Source: Akebia trifoliata
Lineage: Eukaryota; Streptophyta; Magnoliopsida; Ranunculales; Lardizabalaceae
Length of the DNA: 64,000 bases
Direction: 5' to 3'
Assembly (NCBI GenBank): GCA_017979445.1
Contig: CM030711.1
Location: forward strand, 14,710,922 to 14,774,921
The position numbers were made by a program, and so were the translations under genes. This document shows positions 1 through 11,100 of this stretch, piece by piece (positions within the stretch are counted from its first letter, which is position 1; each line of letters begins with the position of its first letter). The notes under the pieces are model-generated. The model was not told where the DNA came from. It searched no databases and worked only from the letters and a program-made list of their open reading frames with translations.

Positions 1-1530
1 ACGTATCGAAAGGTATATAGGTGTGCTTGGGCAAGGGTGGCTAGATGAAAATGCATTGCACGTAGTAAGCTTAGAGTCTAGAAACCTTCCTAGTAGGTCA
101 CGACTCGAACTTATCGTGGGTGTTCCCGGGTTGTTTATTGAATGGAGTCCGTTGATTGATGAATGTATGTAAGTGATGTGAATGATGAGATCTGAGTGCA
201 TAATTGATCTCAAGGATAAAAATGTTGCTTTTGAAAAGTAAAATGGGTGCACCGATCCAATAAAAAAATCCATTCTTTTACAATAATGACCCAGTCCATC
301 CCGATCCAACAATCATGATGGACCAGGCCATTTAAATCAAAATGGAAATCGAATTTTCAAAGAAGAAAAAGAAAGTATTTTCTAGGAAAAATGTTTTCCA
401 AAAGAAGTGTTTTCCAGAAAAAGTGTTATTCTCTAGAAAAAATGTTTTCTAAGAAAAAAAAAATATTTTCTAAGAAAAAAATGTTTTCCAAGTAAAAACT
501 ATTTTTCAAAGAAAAAATATTTTTCAAAAGAAAAGAAAATGAAGGAAAAATGATTTACAAAAGATATATATTTGCATGAAAAATTATTGAAATATGTTTG
601 AAGTTGTTATTCAATGAAAACATTATTTGTCAATATTTTTCAAGAGTGCAGTAAAATTATTTTTCTTCTGAATAATCATTAAATTGATGAACTTTTTAAT
701 GGATTGGTGCACAAAATTCAATAAAATCTCAGGGTTCATTTAAAATGTTATCAAGGGGGTGACACTGAAATTGGTTAAATTCATCTTCAAAGAGGTTTAA
801 GGGTTATCATTGTATCTAAGCTCAATCGTCCATCGTCTAGGTAGGGTTGTAAATCCGATCAGTTAGAGTAAACGTCAATATCAAGTCAACAATCAGAAAT
901 GACCTCAAAATTTCTCAACATCATCCAATTGTTCTTTGAAAATCATAGTGCTTCAATCCTACCGGTTGTAAGTAATGTCTCAGTTCTCATCAAACTCGTG
1001 TGGGTACTTGTCTTAAGTTTTCATGAGTCGTTTGGGTTAGCTCGAGTCCTTTTTTCCAGCAAGGTCATATCTTCCTTAGATTGAGTCTACTCTTTCCTAT
1101 TGAGTCAAGTTAGTTCATCGAATTTATAGAGGTGTCTGTCGTCCCTTCTGAATTGATCGTACAAAAGAAAATTTTGAATATCTCGAGCGCATTAACGAAT
1201 TAACTAATAATCTAGCTTCAAAGACAAGAAGATAAGAGTCGGGCTCAAGAAAGCAAAGGTCATTGACCTCGGAACAGAAATAAATTCCTAAAGAGATTCA
1301 AATAGAAACCATCTTATTTCTAGAGGAACACAAGGGGATAATGAATTTTCTCAGAAATTTCAAAAGACTTGTTCGTGTGATCATATGAGAGTATGTTAGG
1401 TACAAGCTTGGGTGTTGTTCAACACGGAATAGATACTCGTCTATATCGATGGAATCAAAGAAGATGTTATAAAATGTATCAGCACTATCCTTACTACATC
1501 TTGAGTTTCAAATCACATATTATCAGTCGA
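1..1530. other. Unassigned AT-rich sequence upstream of the Gypsy-1 integrase relic
   Basis: No convincing gene is visible. About 360-560 is low-complexity sequence made of repeated A-rich words such as GAAAAAATGTTTTCC. From about 1,100 onward the sequence probably belongs to the decayed pol region of the Gypsy element that becomes recognisable at 1,535, but I cannot match reverse transcriptase or RNase H motifs here. The 61-codon reading frame at 899-1,084 has no recognisable features. Confidence 0.4.
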
Positions 1531-1534
1531 TATA

Positions 1535-2200
1535 GGGGTACCTTTGGAACTAATCTCTGATAATGGGTTGTACTTCAAAGCATAAATCATTACTCTATGT
1601 TTAAAGTTGAAGATCCGGAAGCACAAATCATCCCCCTATCATTCTCAGATCAATGGAACGGTTGAAGCAGTTAGTAAGAGTCTCAAGACTATCATCAGGA
1701 AAATGTGTCAATCACATCGAGATTGGTCAGAAATATTATCATTCACGCTATGGACATATCGAACTTCAATTCGACCCTCTATTGGAGCTACTCCCTACTC
1801 CTTAGTGTATGGCATGGAAGCAGTCTTGCCAGTTGAAATGGAAATTTCGTCTCTCAGGGTCTTGTTGGAAAATCATTTGTTAGAAACAGATTGGGTTCGT
1901 CAGCAGTATGAAGAATTAAACTTGATCGAAGAAAACGAGTTAAAGCCCTGTGCAAGCTTATCTAAGAAGAGTCACCCGTGCATTTGACAAAAATGTCAAA
2001 ACTCATCATTTACAAGTCAAGGATTTAACTATCAAAATTGAACACTGCTCCTCGACTATAGGAGAAAGTCTGAACCCAATTGGAGAAATTCATTCATTAA
2101 GGAAATACTGTCTGGAAAAGTCGTCAGACTTCAAGATCATGATGGAAGTGAACTACCAGAGTCAACCAACCTTAACCGGATCAAATGGTACTACATTTAA
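1535..2200 (+). pseudogene. Integrase C-terminal part of a Gypsy polyprotein, broken
   Basis: This would have encoded the end of the retrotransposon integrase, which inserts the cDNA copy into the chromosome. Recognisable blocks in order are a GVPLELISDNG-like segment of the catalytic core at 1,535, SSPYHSQINGTVEA at about 1,628, WTYRTSIRPSIGATPYSLVYGMEAVLPVE at about 1,750-1,835 (quoted in part: the conserved GATPYSLVYGMEAVLPVE), and a chromodomain-free C-terminus ending near NLNRIKWYYI before TAA at 2,198. An in-frame stop lies at about 1,583 and frameshifts near 1,945 and 2,115, so it cannot make an active enzyme. Family assignment is firm; it is a dead copy. Confidence 0.85.
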
Positions 2201-2716
2201 GGAGGCCATCTTTGGCCGAATCAATTCACCTGTTACCCAGTTCAATATATCATTTCTCAACCCCTTTGCAGCCTTTTCAAAAAGAAAAATTATGCCTTTT
2301 TCTTTCTCAGCTCGATCACCTAACCTAGGGGAGGGAAATTCGAACTACGTTTTGGTCTGATCCCAAAATTTTGGGGTACGTAGGCAACCTGAGAAGTCAC
2401 TTCAGGCCCGACAACATCAAAATAAAAAAAATCTATTTCCCCACACAAAAAATCAAAAAAATCAAAAAAAAAAATTCAAAAGAGAAAGAAATATCATCCA
2501 AAATGGGGAAGAAAATTCAAGAAAAAAGTTTAAATGAAATGCCACACAAGGGGCATTTGGGTTTTTGAGCCTCAAGATTCCTTTCTTTTTATACCCAGTC
2601 CTAAGCTTACCCATGAAAGTCCTCCTAAGTACCGTGTGAGAAGTCAAGGAAGATAGCAAAGCATGATCAGACAGCAACGCCAGAAGTTCAGAAGGGAAGA
2701 AGAAGAAAAAAATTTG

Positions 2717-2921
2717 CTAAGTTGAAAACCCAAAAAGTGCGGCTTAGGCAAAAATTAAGGTAGGCTCGCAAGGTTGAAAATCTGAAAGGACGACCTTGGC
2801 AACAATTAGAGCAAAGAAAAAAGAAAAAATTGTAAGCTAGCTAGATCGAAAACCTGAAAAGGCGATCTAGGCAAAAGCTAGAGCAAGCTCGCTAGATTGA
2901 AAACCTGAAAAGGCGATCTAG
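2717..2921 (+). repeat. Array of four related stem-loops in the Gypsy-1 3' UTR
   Basis: Four units at 2,717-2,747, 2,769-2,798, 2,841-2,870 and 2,892-2,921. Each has an 8-bp stem closed by G-C or G-U pairs around a 14-15 nt loop. Stem arms are CTAAGTTG/CGGCTTAG, CAAGGTTG/CGACCTTG, CTAGATCG/CGATCTAG and CTAGATTG/CGATCTAG, so the arms differ between units but still pair (allowing G-U). Loops of units 2-4 read AAAAYCTGAAARGR, in which a 3-bp inner stem encloses GAAA. All four are flanked by GC on the left and GGC(AA) on the right. A short palindrome GAGCAAGCTC lies before unit 4. Confidence 0.75.
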
Positions 2922-3714
2922 GCAAAAGTTAGAGCAACAAAGAAAAACAGAAGAAAATCCCAAGCTGAGAGCGGTCCGAGCTGAAACATCAGAAGTCCGA
3001 ATAATCAAGTTCAATACTTAGCTTAAACCAGGCATAGACTCAGAAGCCCCAAGTATCTTGTCTACGATCGATCTGAAAATGTTTACTACCCCAAGTGAAC
3101 CAAGGTAGATAAGGGTGAATTCTATGATGAGTCTCGAAAGGAAATAATTTTGTACTCTTGAGCCTGACTCAAAACCTTCAATAAAATTAATCAAAATTAA
3201 AAGTTGAGTCTTTATTGCGCTTGTGGTAATCAATTATTTCAAACCTTCATACAAGGGGCATTTTCTTTCTTTTGTTAATGTAACTTTTCCCCCTTATACT
3301 AGGGGCATTTTTTTATGATGTGTTCAATTATTTTCAAGGCCATGGTCATTGTCAAACTAGGGGCATTTTGTCTTCGAGCAATGTTAATCCTAAAAAATAA
3401 TAGGACCCCCAAAGTAAGGTTACCCTCTTGATAACAGTTCTTTCGAAAAACTTTTGAGGTTCAAAAGAAATAAAAACTCAGGTTTTAAATTCATAAAACT
3501 TTTTGATAAATCCTTGAGGTTCAAACAAAAGCATATTGGATCTCACATAGGAGATATAACATTCTTTCGTTCTCCAGATTCTTTTCCAGATTCAATCATT
3601 CTTGGAATCAATCATTTCTCTTCCAGATTCATTATCTTCCAGATTTATTCGTTCTCCGGTCGTTCTCCAATCAGTTTTTTCCAAATTCGTTCATTCATTC
3701 CTCTGTCAGTTTTG

Positions 3715-4384
3715 CTCAGTTTCCGCCAAGGGTTAACTTGGATTTTGCTCAGTTTCCGCCAAGGGTTATCTTGGATTTTGCTCAGTTTCCGCCAAGGGTT
3801 AACTTGGATTTTGCTCAGTTTCCGCCAAGGGTTAACTTGGATTTTGCTCAGTTGCCGCCAAGGGTTAACTTGGATTTTGCTCAGTTTCCGCCAAGGGTTA
3901 ACTTGGATTTTGCTCAGTTGCCGCCAAGGGTTAACTTGGATTTTGCTCAATTTCCGCCAAGGGTTATCTTGGATTTTGCTCAGTTTCCGCCAAGGGTTAT
4001 CTTGGATTTTGCTCAGTTGCCGCCAAGGGTTAACTTGGATTTTGCTCAGTTTCCGCCAAGGGTTATCTTGGATTTTGCTCAGTTGCCGCCGAGGGGTTTC
4101 TCGGAATTATGCTCAGATACCGCCGAGGGTTTTCTCGGAACTATGCTCAGATACCGCCGAGGGTTTTCTCGGAACTATGCTCAGATACCGCCGAGGGTTT
4201 TCTCGGAATTATGCTCAGATACCGCCGAGGGTTTTCTCGGAACTATGCTCAGATACCGCCGAGGGTTATCTTGGAACTATGCTCAGATACCGCCGAGGGT
4301 TTTCTCGGAACTATGCTCAGATACCGCCGAGGGTTTTCTCGGAATTATGCTCAGATGCCGCCGAGGGTTTTCTCAGGAACTATG
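3715..4384 (+). repeat. Tandem array of 33-bp then 34-bp units
   Basis: Eleven head-to-tail 33-bp units (starts at 3,715, 3,748, 3,781 and so on to 4,045) with core CCGCCAAGGGTTAACTTGG, then nine 34-bp units (starts at 4,078, 4,112, 4,146, 4,180, 4,214, 4,248, 4,282, 4,316, 4,350) with core CCGCCGAGGGTTTTCTCGG. Both begin CTCAG. The 33-bp part keeps one frame open while the 34-bp part rotates through all three frames, which explains the long reading frames on both strands here; none is a real gene. Each core is an inverted repeat, CCAAG/CTTGG or CCGAG/CTCGG. Decayed units continue to about 4,470. Confidence 0.9.
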
Positions 4385-4743
4385 TTCAGATTATATTCAA
4401 ATTATGCTCAGTTTATATTCAAATTATGCTCAGTTTATACTCAGATTATGCTAAATTTATGCTCAGGTTTTACTCAGTTTCACACAGTGCACACACTTGC
4501 ACATTTGCATTTTTAAGTCAGGGAGAATTCTCTAAAATTCAAGGATCTGACACCGTCAGTGAGAGTTTGCGCTCAAGGACCTGACAACCTTTTGATTCGG
4601 GGAGAGCTTTATTCTCAAGGATCCGAACACCTGGACAAATTGCTAAATCAGGCTGCAAAATGAACTGTCACTAGCTTTGGCATTCAGATATCGCACTATC
4701 TACCAAAATAGATTTGCTATCTAGTTTGCTTCAACCCTCTGCC

Positions 4744-4756
4744 AAAGAGGGGCATC
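4744..4756 (+). other. Polypurine tract of Gypsy-1
   Basis: AAAGAGGGGCATC immediately precedes the TG that opens the 3' LTR. A purine run at this position primes plus-strand DNA synthesis in LTR retrotransposons. Confidence 0.75.
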
Positions 4757-6490
4757 TGTAGACACCCCATTTTTGCATCCGCCTGATTAATCAACTCGTC
4801 AACCCGATCACAAGGATTCCCAATGATGGATGTGTATTCCATTGCTTTACTTTGTTACCAGATTTGTTTCAGAAATCCAGATGAGGTATCTCGAATTGAC
4901 AAAACCTTAGAAACCACGCTACGCTAGGAAAGTACGATCCCAGAAACATAGAAATCATCATCTTGCAGACAAAAAAAAAGCTTCACGATAAAAATCACTA
5001 AAAAATTACCAAATTACCAAAATACCCCTAACCTCAAAACAACCTTAGAGCCTACGTTACGCTTAGGAAAACTCTCTCGAACACAAAAAATAATAAATCG
5101 AAATCAAATAAATCATTTCACCAATTTTAACAGAATTTGACAAAATTACGAAAATGCCCCTCATAAAGTTCACAATCATTTCACACAAAAAATTTCATAA
5201 ATGACACAAACCAACATTCTCATTGAATTCCTTACAAAAAACCGATTCTAAAACATCTTAGAACATTAAAAACTGACTTAAAACGTGAAAAGTCCTCTTC
5301 GGGGGCAAAACGGTAATTTCATAATTTTCATGATAAAAAATTCCGAAATTAATAAATAAAATATGAAACAATTAAATTTAAACATTAATGAAATTAATTT
5401 AAAATTTTGAACCTAAAAAATCGATCAATCGGACTCTCAGGCAAAATTGTTGAGGGTTCGTGGGATATTTCTTTAAGGACCCCTCCATTTGGGGGTCCAA
5501 AGAATTAAAATAATGGAAGGGGTTCTCCAAAATTAAAAGTAAATCAAGCAAGACTGAGGTCAAGGTATTAAAGTCAATCAAGTGAGACTGAAGTCAAAAT
5601 TAAAGTCAATTAAGCATGACTGAAGTCAAAATATTAAAAGTCAATCAATTAAGACTAAAGTCAAAACATTAAAAGTCAATCAAATAAGACCAAAAGTCAT
5701 AATAGAATTATAATTGATTAATAACTCTATCTAATAGAGTTCTAACTTAAAAGCAATTCTACCTAAAACAACTCTAATTAAAACACAATTCTACCTAAAA
5801 TAAGTCTAACTAAAACACAACTCTAATTAAAAGATCTCTAATTAAACACTAACTCTATCCAAATCAACCCCTAAAAACATCTATAAATAGAGGTGCTCAC
5901 ACCCTATTTTCGTATAAAATTATAAACCCTAGGAGAAGTAGGTCTAGAAGCTCCCATAGCCCCCCATAAACCCTAGTTTTGGAGCCCCAACTCCTTAGCT
6001 AACATCCCTCCTTCAATTTTAGTCTAGAAAACGCCTAAAAGCCCTCCAAAAACACCCCCAAATCCGCAACAAACTTGAAGAGTTCAGATCCAAAAGTAAG
6101 GAGATACCTCGGTCTAGGAGATCCGAAGTCAAATCCGGAAACAGAACGAAGCAAGGGAGCACGGTACAAGGAGCCCTTTTTGTCAGATCTGAGGGAGTAA
6201 AGTCCTTGCATCGGAAAGGTATTTTTTTTTATTTTCTATTTTTATCTAGGTTTTAGCAATGTAATTTACTTGGGAATTTAGTAGAGACCGGCTTTGGCCG
6301 GGCGGGATTGGTGCCTAACACCTTCCAATCCCGTAACATGATCCCCGAATTCAGTTTTCTTGGTTTTAGATTAGTTTTTATCCGTTTAGAGTCATTGAAC
6401 GGTTCCTAGACCGTAATAACTGGGTGGCGACTCCCAAACCTCAAGGGTCAAAAGCGGATCCGCGCACCCCGCGGATCGAGGGCGCTTTCA
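4757..6490 (+). mobile_element. 3' LTR of Gypsy-1
   Basis: A 1,734-bp repeat opening TGTAGACACCCC and closing GGGCGCTTTCA. A TATA box (TATAAATAG) lies at 5,882. The last 200 bases, with GGTGGCGACTCCC and GCGGATCCGCGCA, and the first 80 bases match the ends of the minus-strand LTR at 18,683-22,303, so the two belong to related subfamilies although their lengths differ about twofold. Short direct repeats of the type AAAGTCAATCAARYAAGACT occupy about 5,560-5,690. Confidence 0.8.
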
Positions 6491-6886
6491 TTGACAAAGG
6501 GCATAATCAACCCAATGTCGATACAAGATATAACTAATAAGTATAACGGAATAATATACATGCACGCAATTAATATGACTATCAAAACGAGATGAATGAC
6601 AGAAGCAAACAATGACATGCCCAAAAAAAATTTAATTGTATGGCATAGGCATGGCATGTTGAATGACACAGAAAATAAAACTAAATAAAACAGTATCAGA
6701 ACATGTATATAAGCATGCACAATTTAAATGATTTGCCAATAATCGATCAAATGCATACGAAACATAACAAAATATTTTACTATTAAGCAACATTCATAGC
6801 TATCTAGATTACAAAATAAGTCAAGGTTACAAGAACAAGACTCAAACAGACAGACATCCTACTACAACTCGAAAAATAATAACCTA
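6491..6886 (-). other. 3' UTR of the minus-strand Copia element
   Basis: AT-rich non-coding tail after the env-like stop. It resembles the segment before the polypurine tract of the plus-strand Copia element (22,500-23,230): both end with CATTGGGTTGATTA followed by TTGTCAA. The 90-codon frame at 6,448-6,720 crosses the LTR boundary and is not a gene. Confidence 0.55.
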
Positions 6887-8227
6887 CTACAACTCAAGAA
6901 ACAACAACCTACATATTAGTAGAAATATGCAAGACCTAGACTTTACCAGAGTCACTCGAGGGAGCGGGGTAGCATCAGGAGTGGGAGGCATAGGTCCGTA
7001 GGACCGAATGAGCCGATAAAGATAGCCCTGAATCTTCTTCATTCAAGAATCGAGCTGGATATGATGTTGTTCCATGCATTCTTGCGAGGAACGAATTTGA
7101 TGTTGTTGTTCGCCAAGAGTCCATTGTTGTTCTCCTTGAGCCCGTTGGTGTTTGCCAAGAACCTGTTGTTGTTGGTCAATTGCTTGTTGCTGGTGCTTTA
7201 AGTGAGTTTAGATGTCAAACTTTTGGTCAAGATTGGCAAGGGGAGACATTGGAGCCTCCAAAATAGGAAGGGGCTCCTCATCTAAAGAAAAGACAGATGG
7301 ATGTTGCAGATCGGAGGGGTCAATAATCATTTTGAAGATGTTGGTCAGATTCGCATCACCAAACGTCTTCGTCGAAATCTTACGGGGAAGGCCAGCACCA
7401 AGTTGACATTTCAGAGCAAGTAGAGAAATGAGATGCCCAAAGTCAAGACCCCTCTTCGATTGGGGTTGTGTCGTCATAATGATGTGCTGAAGGATGAGTA
7501 TTGGCAAGCACATCGGAATACTATGGGCCACATAGTACAGCAAGTCATACTGTTGGGTTGTCAATTTAGTAGAATTGCCAACACGAGGGTACAAGTTGCG
7601 CAAGAAGATGCTATGTAGGATGCTTAAAGAAGTGAGCATGCATGTCGAGCGTATAGACCAATAGAGTCGGTTGTTAGGACCACATAACACTTGTTGAAGT
7701 TGTTCTTGTCAAATCAAGTGGTCAGACTCCGGCTCGGGCATAGGCGCATCGGTGATGAGTAACTTCAAAAGTCTACCAATCGTGTGAGGGGTTATCACCG
7801 TACGAAAAGGTGGCCAATGGTGGAATGCTGTGATAAAGAGTGATGGAGGATTGTGCTCAGACTCCATCACACTTGCATATAAATTTACCACTCGCATAGG
7901 GTACACAACATCACCAAAGCGAAGCATTTCTTCCCAACCCACACGATGAAGCAAACTAAACACATTATGTTTGTAAGAGGTGCATGCTTGGATGTTGAGC
8001 TCACAAATGATGGGGTGCTTTTTAAAAGATACACATCAAGAAACATAGCTAGTATGATCCATGGGGAGCTCGTCATTTGAGTCCGATTCTAACTCTACAA
8101 CAATCATTTGAGACGATAGAGGAGAAGGCGAAGTTGGTGGAGCGGTGTGGGAAGTTGACACTACACTTTTAGACTTCTTTGAGTGCGAGGAGCGCCGGAG
8201 AGCAGAACTTGAGGAGGTTGCTCTCAT
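6887..8227 (-). pseudogene. Env-like ORF of a Sirevirus-like element ('putative plant transposon protein' type)
   Basis: One reading frame runs 447 codons from ATG at 8,227 to the double stop at 6,884-6,889, interrupted by four in-frame stops (near 8,036, 7,709, 7,206 and 7,041) but no frameshift. The N-terminus is Ser-rich. The middle contains SIFLRNLYPRVGN and LLYYVAHSIP, like the domain found in plant retrotransposon ORFs annotated as 'putative plant transposon protein'. The C-terminus (about 7,205-7,060) is Gln-rich (KHQQQAIDQQQQ) and could form a coiled coil. Its place after pol suggests the envelope-like gene of Sireviruses; its function in plants is not established. No membrane anchor is obvious. 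Confidence 0.65.
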
Positions 8228-8955
8228 TTTGCCATCACAACCACTAGTAAGGAGATGGTGAAAAGGGCAAACAAGAAGAAGAGGATGAACATGGTGATAG
8301 AGAGATTAGAGATGGAAAAAATTAGAGAAAAATAGAGAGGAAACACATCAAAAAGAGAGAGAGAGAGAGAGAGAGAAGAGAGAGAGCAAATATATGAAAA
8401 AGAAAGGTAGAGGGATGAAAAAAATGAAAGAAAAGTGAATTTTGGAGCCTTTTAACTTTGTTGACGGCGTCGCCGTCAACTCCAAAAAGTGCCCAAGTTT
8501 TTTTTTTTTTTTGTATTTTTTTTGGATTTTGCATGCTTCCAACATGCAAAAAACATTACTTATGGGTCCCATAACTCTTTCAATTAAACTAAAAAAAATA
8601 AATAAAATTTTGCCAAAATGTGAAAATTTTAAAACTTTGAAAGAGAGGCAACGAGTTGAAATTTAGCAAGTGAAATGATAAGAGCTTGAGAATGAACTTA
8701 AAGGAGGTCTAAGAACCCGAATCTACCAATAATCCCAAGTTTGAGAGGGGTTCAAGCATCGAAAAAGTTGCTTGAAGACGTAGCGTAAACAAAACGTAAA
8801 ACAATTCACACAAAAGAGGTCATCACCTCAAATATGACTAGAAAGCATAATGGTAGAGCCCGAAGACTCAATTAGGGCATATTGGGCAAGAAGCCAGAAT
8901 TTGAGAATTTCTGGGAGTGCAATGTAGCACTCGGCCAATGTTTTTGAACTGGGGG
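8228..8955 (-). other. Spacer between pol and the env-like ORF
   Basis: No coding sequence is supported. It contains a (GA)n microsatellite at 8,354-8,387 and a T run near 8,498-8,512, which create short low-complexity frames on both strands. Confidence 0.5.
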
Positions 8956-10760
8956 TTAAAATGTGCACACCCCAATGGATTTGCGAAGATGTTCAAAACG
9001 CATCGAATCCAATGGTTTTGTGAGAATGTCAGCAAGCTGACTCTCGATTGAAACATATTCAAGCGATATGACGTGATCTTCAACAAGTTCATGTATGAAA
9101 TGATGTCAAATATCGATATGTTTTGATCGAGAGTATTGGACTGTGTTCTTTGAGATATTGATGGCGCTAATATTGTCACAAAATAAGCTCATCATCTCTT
9201 GAGATAGCCCGTAGTCCAGAAGCATTTGCTTCATTCATAGAAGTTGTGCACAACAACTTCCAACCGCAATGTACTCGACCTCAATGGTGGACAAGGAAAT
9301 TGAGTTATGTTTCTTGCTTTACCAAGTGACGAGACAGTTTCCAAATAAAAACAACCACCATTGGTGGATTTATGATCATCAATATTGTCGGTCTAATTGA
9401 TGTCGGAGTACCCAGCAATAATGGAAGATGAATCAATTGGATACTAAAGGCCATACTCGAAGGTGCCAGCCACATAACGGATGATTCGTGATAGCCATGA
9501 AATGTGATTCCTTATGATCGACTTGTAGCGGGCATAGGCTCGAACAAAATATGGGATGTCTGGCCGATTCGCTGTCAAGTAGAGAAGGCTATCTATCATA
9601 CTCCTATAAAGGTTCGGATCCACACTTTTATCAAATATATCTTTAAAAAGCTTGAATGTGGTGTTCATTGAGGTGTAGTGAGTTTTACCTGATTGAAGAC
9701 CGAAATAATCTGCTAATTCACGCGCATACTTAGTCTAAGAGATGAATATACCATCCTTGAGTTGTTTAACCTGCAACCTTAGGAAGAAGTTGAGATCGCC
9801 TACCATGCTCATTTCAAATTCAGATTGCATCAAGTAGGTAAACTTGTGGGCCATCTCTTCATTGGTGGAGCCGAACACAATATCGTTCATATAGATCTAG
9901 GCAATAAGGGTATGACCATTGACCTTTTGAACAGATAGTGTTTGATCAACACTACCCATAGTATAGTTGTGGTTGATTAAGAATTGAGTCAACCATTCAT
10001 ACCAAGCACGAAGGACTTGTTAAGGCCATAGAGTTCCCTCTTAACTCTAAAGACTTTGTGAGGATATTTAGGGTCAATAAAACCTTTGGGTTATTCAACA
10101 TAGACTTCCTCATCTAAAATGTCATTCAGAAATGCACTCTTAATATCCATCTGAAATAATTTGAATTTCATGAAACAAGCTAAGGACATCGAAATCCGAA
10201 TCGACTCAACTTTGACAACATAAGCAAATATTTCATCAAAATCAACACCCTCAATTTAAGATTATCCCTAAGCTACAAGACGAACTTTGTTTCAAAAAAC
10301 ATTGCCAAGTTCATTGGATTTATTCTTGTATATCCATTTGGTTCTGATGACATTCTTATCAGATGGTCTTGATACTAAGTACCACACTTAATTCCGAGTG
10401 AACTGAAGAACTTCCTCTTGTATGGCTTGAAGCCAATATTCATCACTGAGGGTTTCATCAATATTTTTGGGCTTCATTCTGGATGTGAAGTAGAGATGAT
10501 TGTTCAATGTCTCAAGTCGTTGTCGGATTTTAACACAATACTAGGATCTCCAAGGATTTGATTGGCGGGATGATCCTTGATAACATGCAATGTTTCTGGA
10601 ACTTGAGATGTCGACGAAGGTGAGGGTGGAAGAGGAAATACTCTCTTGTCCTCAACCTTGGGGGTCAGAAGGACCATTATTTTTAATGGGTTGATCATTG
10701 ATCACCACATTTATGGATTCTTGGATGGATGAGGTCCTTTGATTAAAAAATCGAAAGCAT
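8956..10760 (-). pseudogene. Copia reverse transcriptase and RNase H region, broken
   Basis: The minus strand encodes the end of a Ty1/Copia polyprotein. The RNase H end reads like DIRYHFIHELVEDHVI and ends GVCTF before a TAA at 8,956-8,958. At 9,668-9,444 is the conserved DPNLYRSMIDSLLYLTANRP block with RIIRYVAGT. The catalytic motif that is YVDD in active copies is YMND at about 9,880-9,893, so a catalytic Asp is lost. Several stops and frameshifts occur between 9,700 and 10,500. The element cannot transpose on its own. Confidence 0.85.
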
Positions 10761-11100
10761 GATTGTTTGAGGAATACCCCAGAAAGATTGTTTGGTCGTT
10801 TTTCAAATCAAATTTTTCTAAGTGTTCATGGTCTTTTAGGATATAGCATTTATTTCCAAAAACTCTGAAGTACTTGACACTGGGAGTTTTCCCGTTCCAT
10901 AGTTGATAAGTTGTTTTGTTTAAACCCGCTCGAAGATATACTCAATTGATGATGTGACAGGCAGTATTTACAACTTCAGCCCACAGATTTTTGGGAAGAT
11001 TTTTACTATGAAGCATGACTGTGGCCATTTTTTTAAGAACGCGATTCTTCCTTTCAACAAGTCCATTCTGTTGAGGGGTCTTAAGAGTTGAGAATTCATG

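Larger units (their letters stand above)
2201..4756 (+). other. Gypsy-1 3' untranslated region
   Basis: Non-coding stretch between the pol stop and the polypurine tract. It begins with a segment around 2,320-2,400 (CCTAACCTAGGGGAGG, then TTTTGGTCTGATCCC and GGGGTACGTAGGCAACCTGA) that recurs inverted at 55,240-55,330, so it is a conserved element signature. It then holds an A-rich stretch, the stem-loop array at 2,717-2,921, another A-rich part, and the 33/34-bp tandem array at 3,715-4,384. Tandem repeats in the 3' UTR are known for Tat/Ogre elements. Open frames across 3,454-4,584 are by-products of the repeats. Confidence 0.7.
1535..6490 (+). mobile_element. Ty3/Gypsy element 'Gypsy-1' (Tat/Ogre-like), 3' portion
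   Basis: The 3' half of a plant LTR retrotransposon in plus orientation. In order it shows the end of integrase (stop at 2,198-2,200), a 2.5 kb 3' untranslated region with two repeat arrays, a polypurine tract at about 4,744 and a 3' LTR (4,757-6,490) running from TG to CA. The 5' half lies outside the window. The flank to its right is the 3' UTR of a minus-strand Copia element, so Gypsy-1 inserted into that element; the expected 5-bp target duplication would be TTGAC (6,491-6,495), with its partner outside the window. Lineage is inferred from the LTR start TGTAGACACC and the long repeat-bearing 3' UTR known in the Tat/Ogre group. Confidence 0.8.

Noticed and set aside
899..1084. 61-codon ORF near the left edge
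   Set aside because: Short, without recognisable features, within decayed element sequence.
3715..4384. Possible CRISPR-like array, also at 53,229 and 59,732
   Set aside because: Units are directly contiguous without unique spacers and the DNA is plant nuclear.
3454..4584. Long reading frames on both strands over the 33/34-bp array, looking like a repeat protein
   Set aside because: They follow the tandem unit length, occur in several frames at once and lie in an element's 3' UTR; there is no start context or conserved domain.
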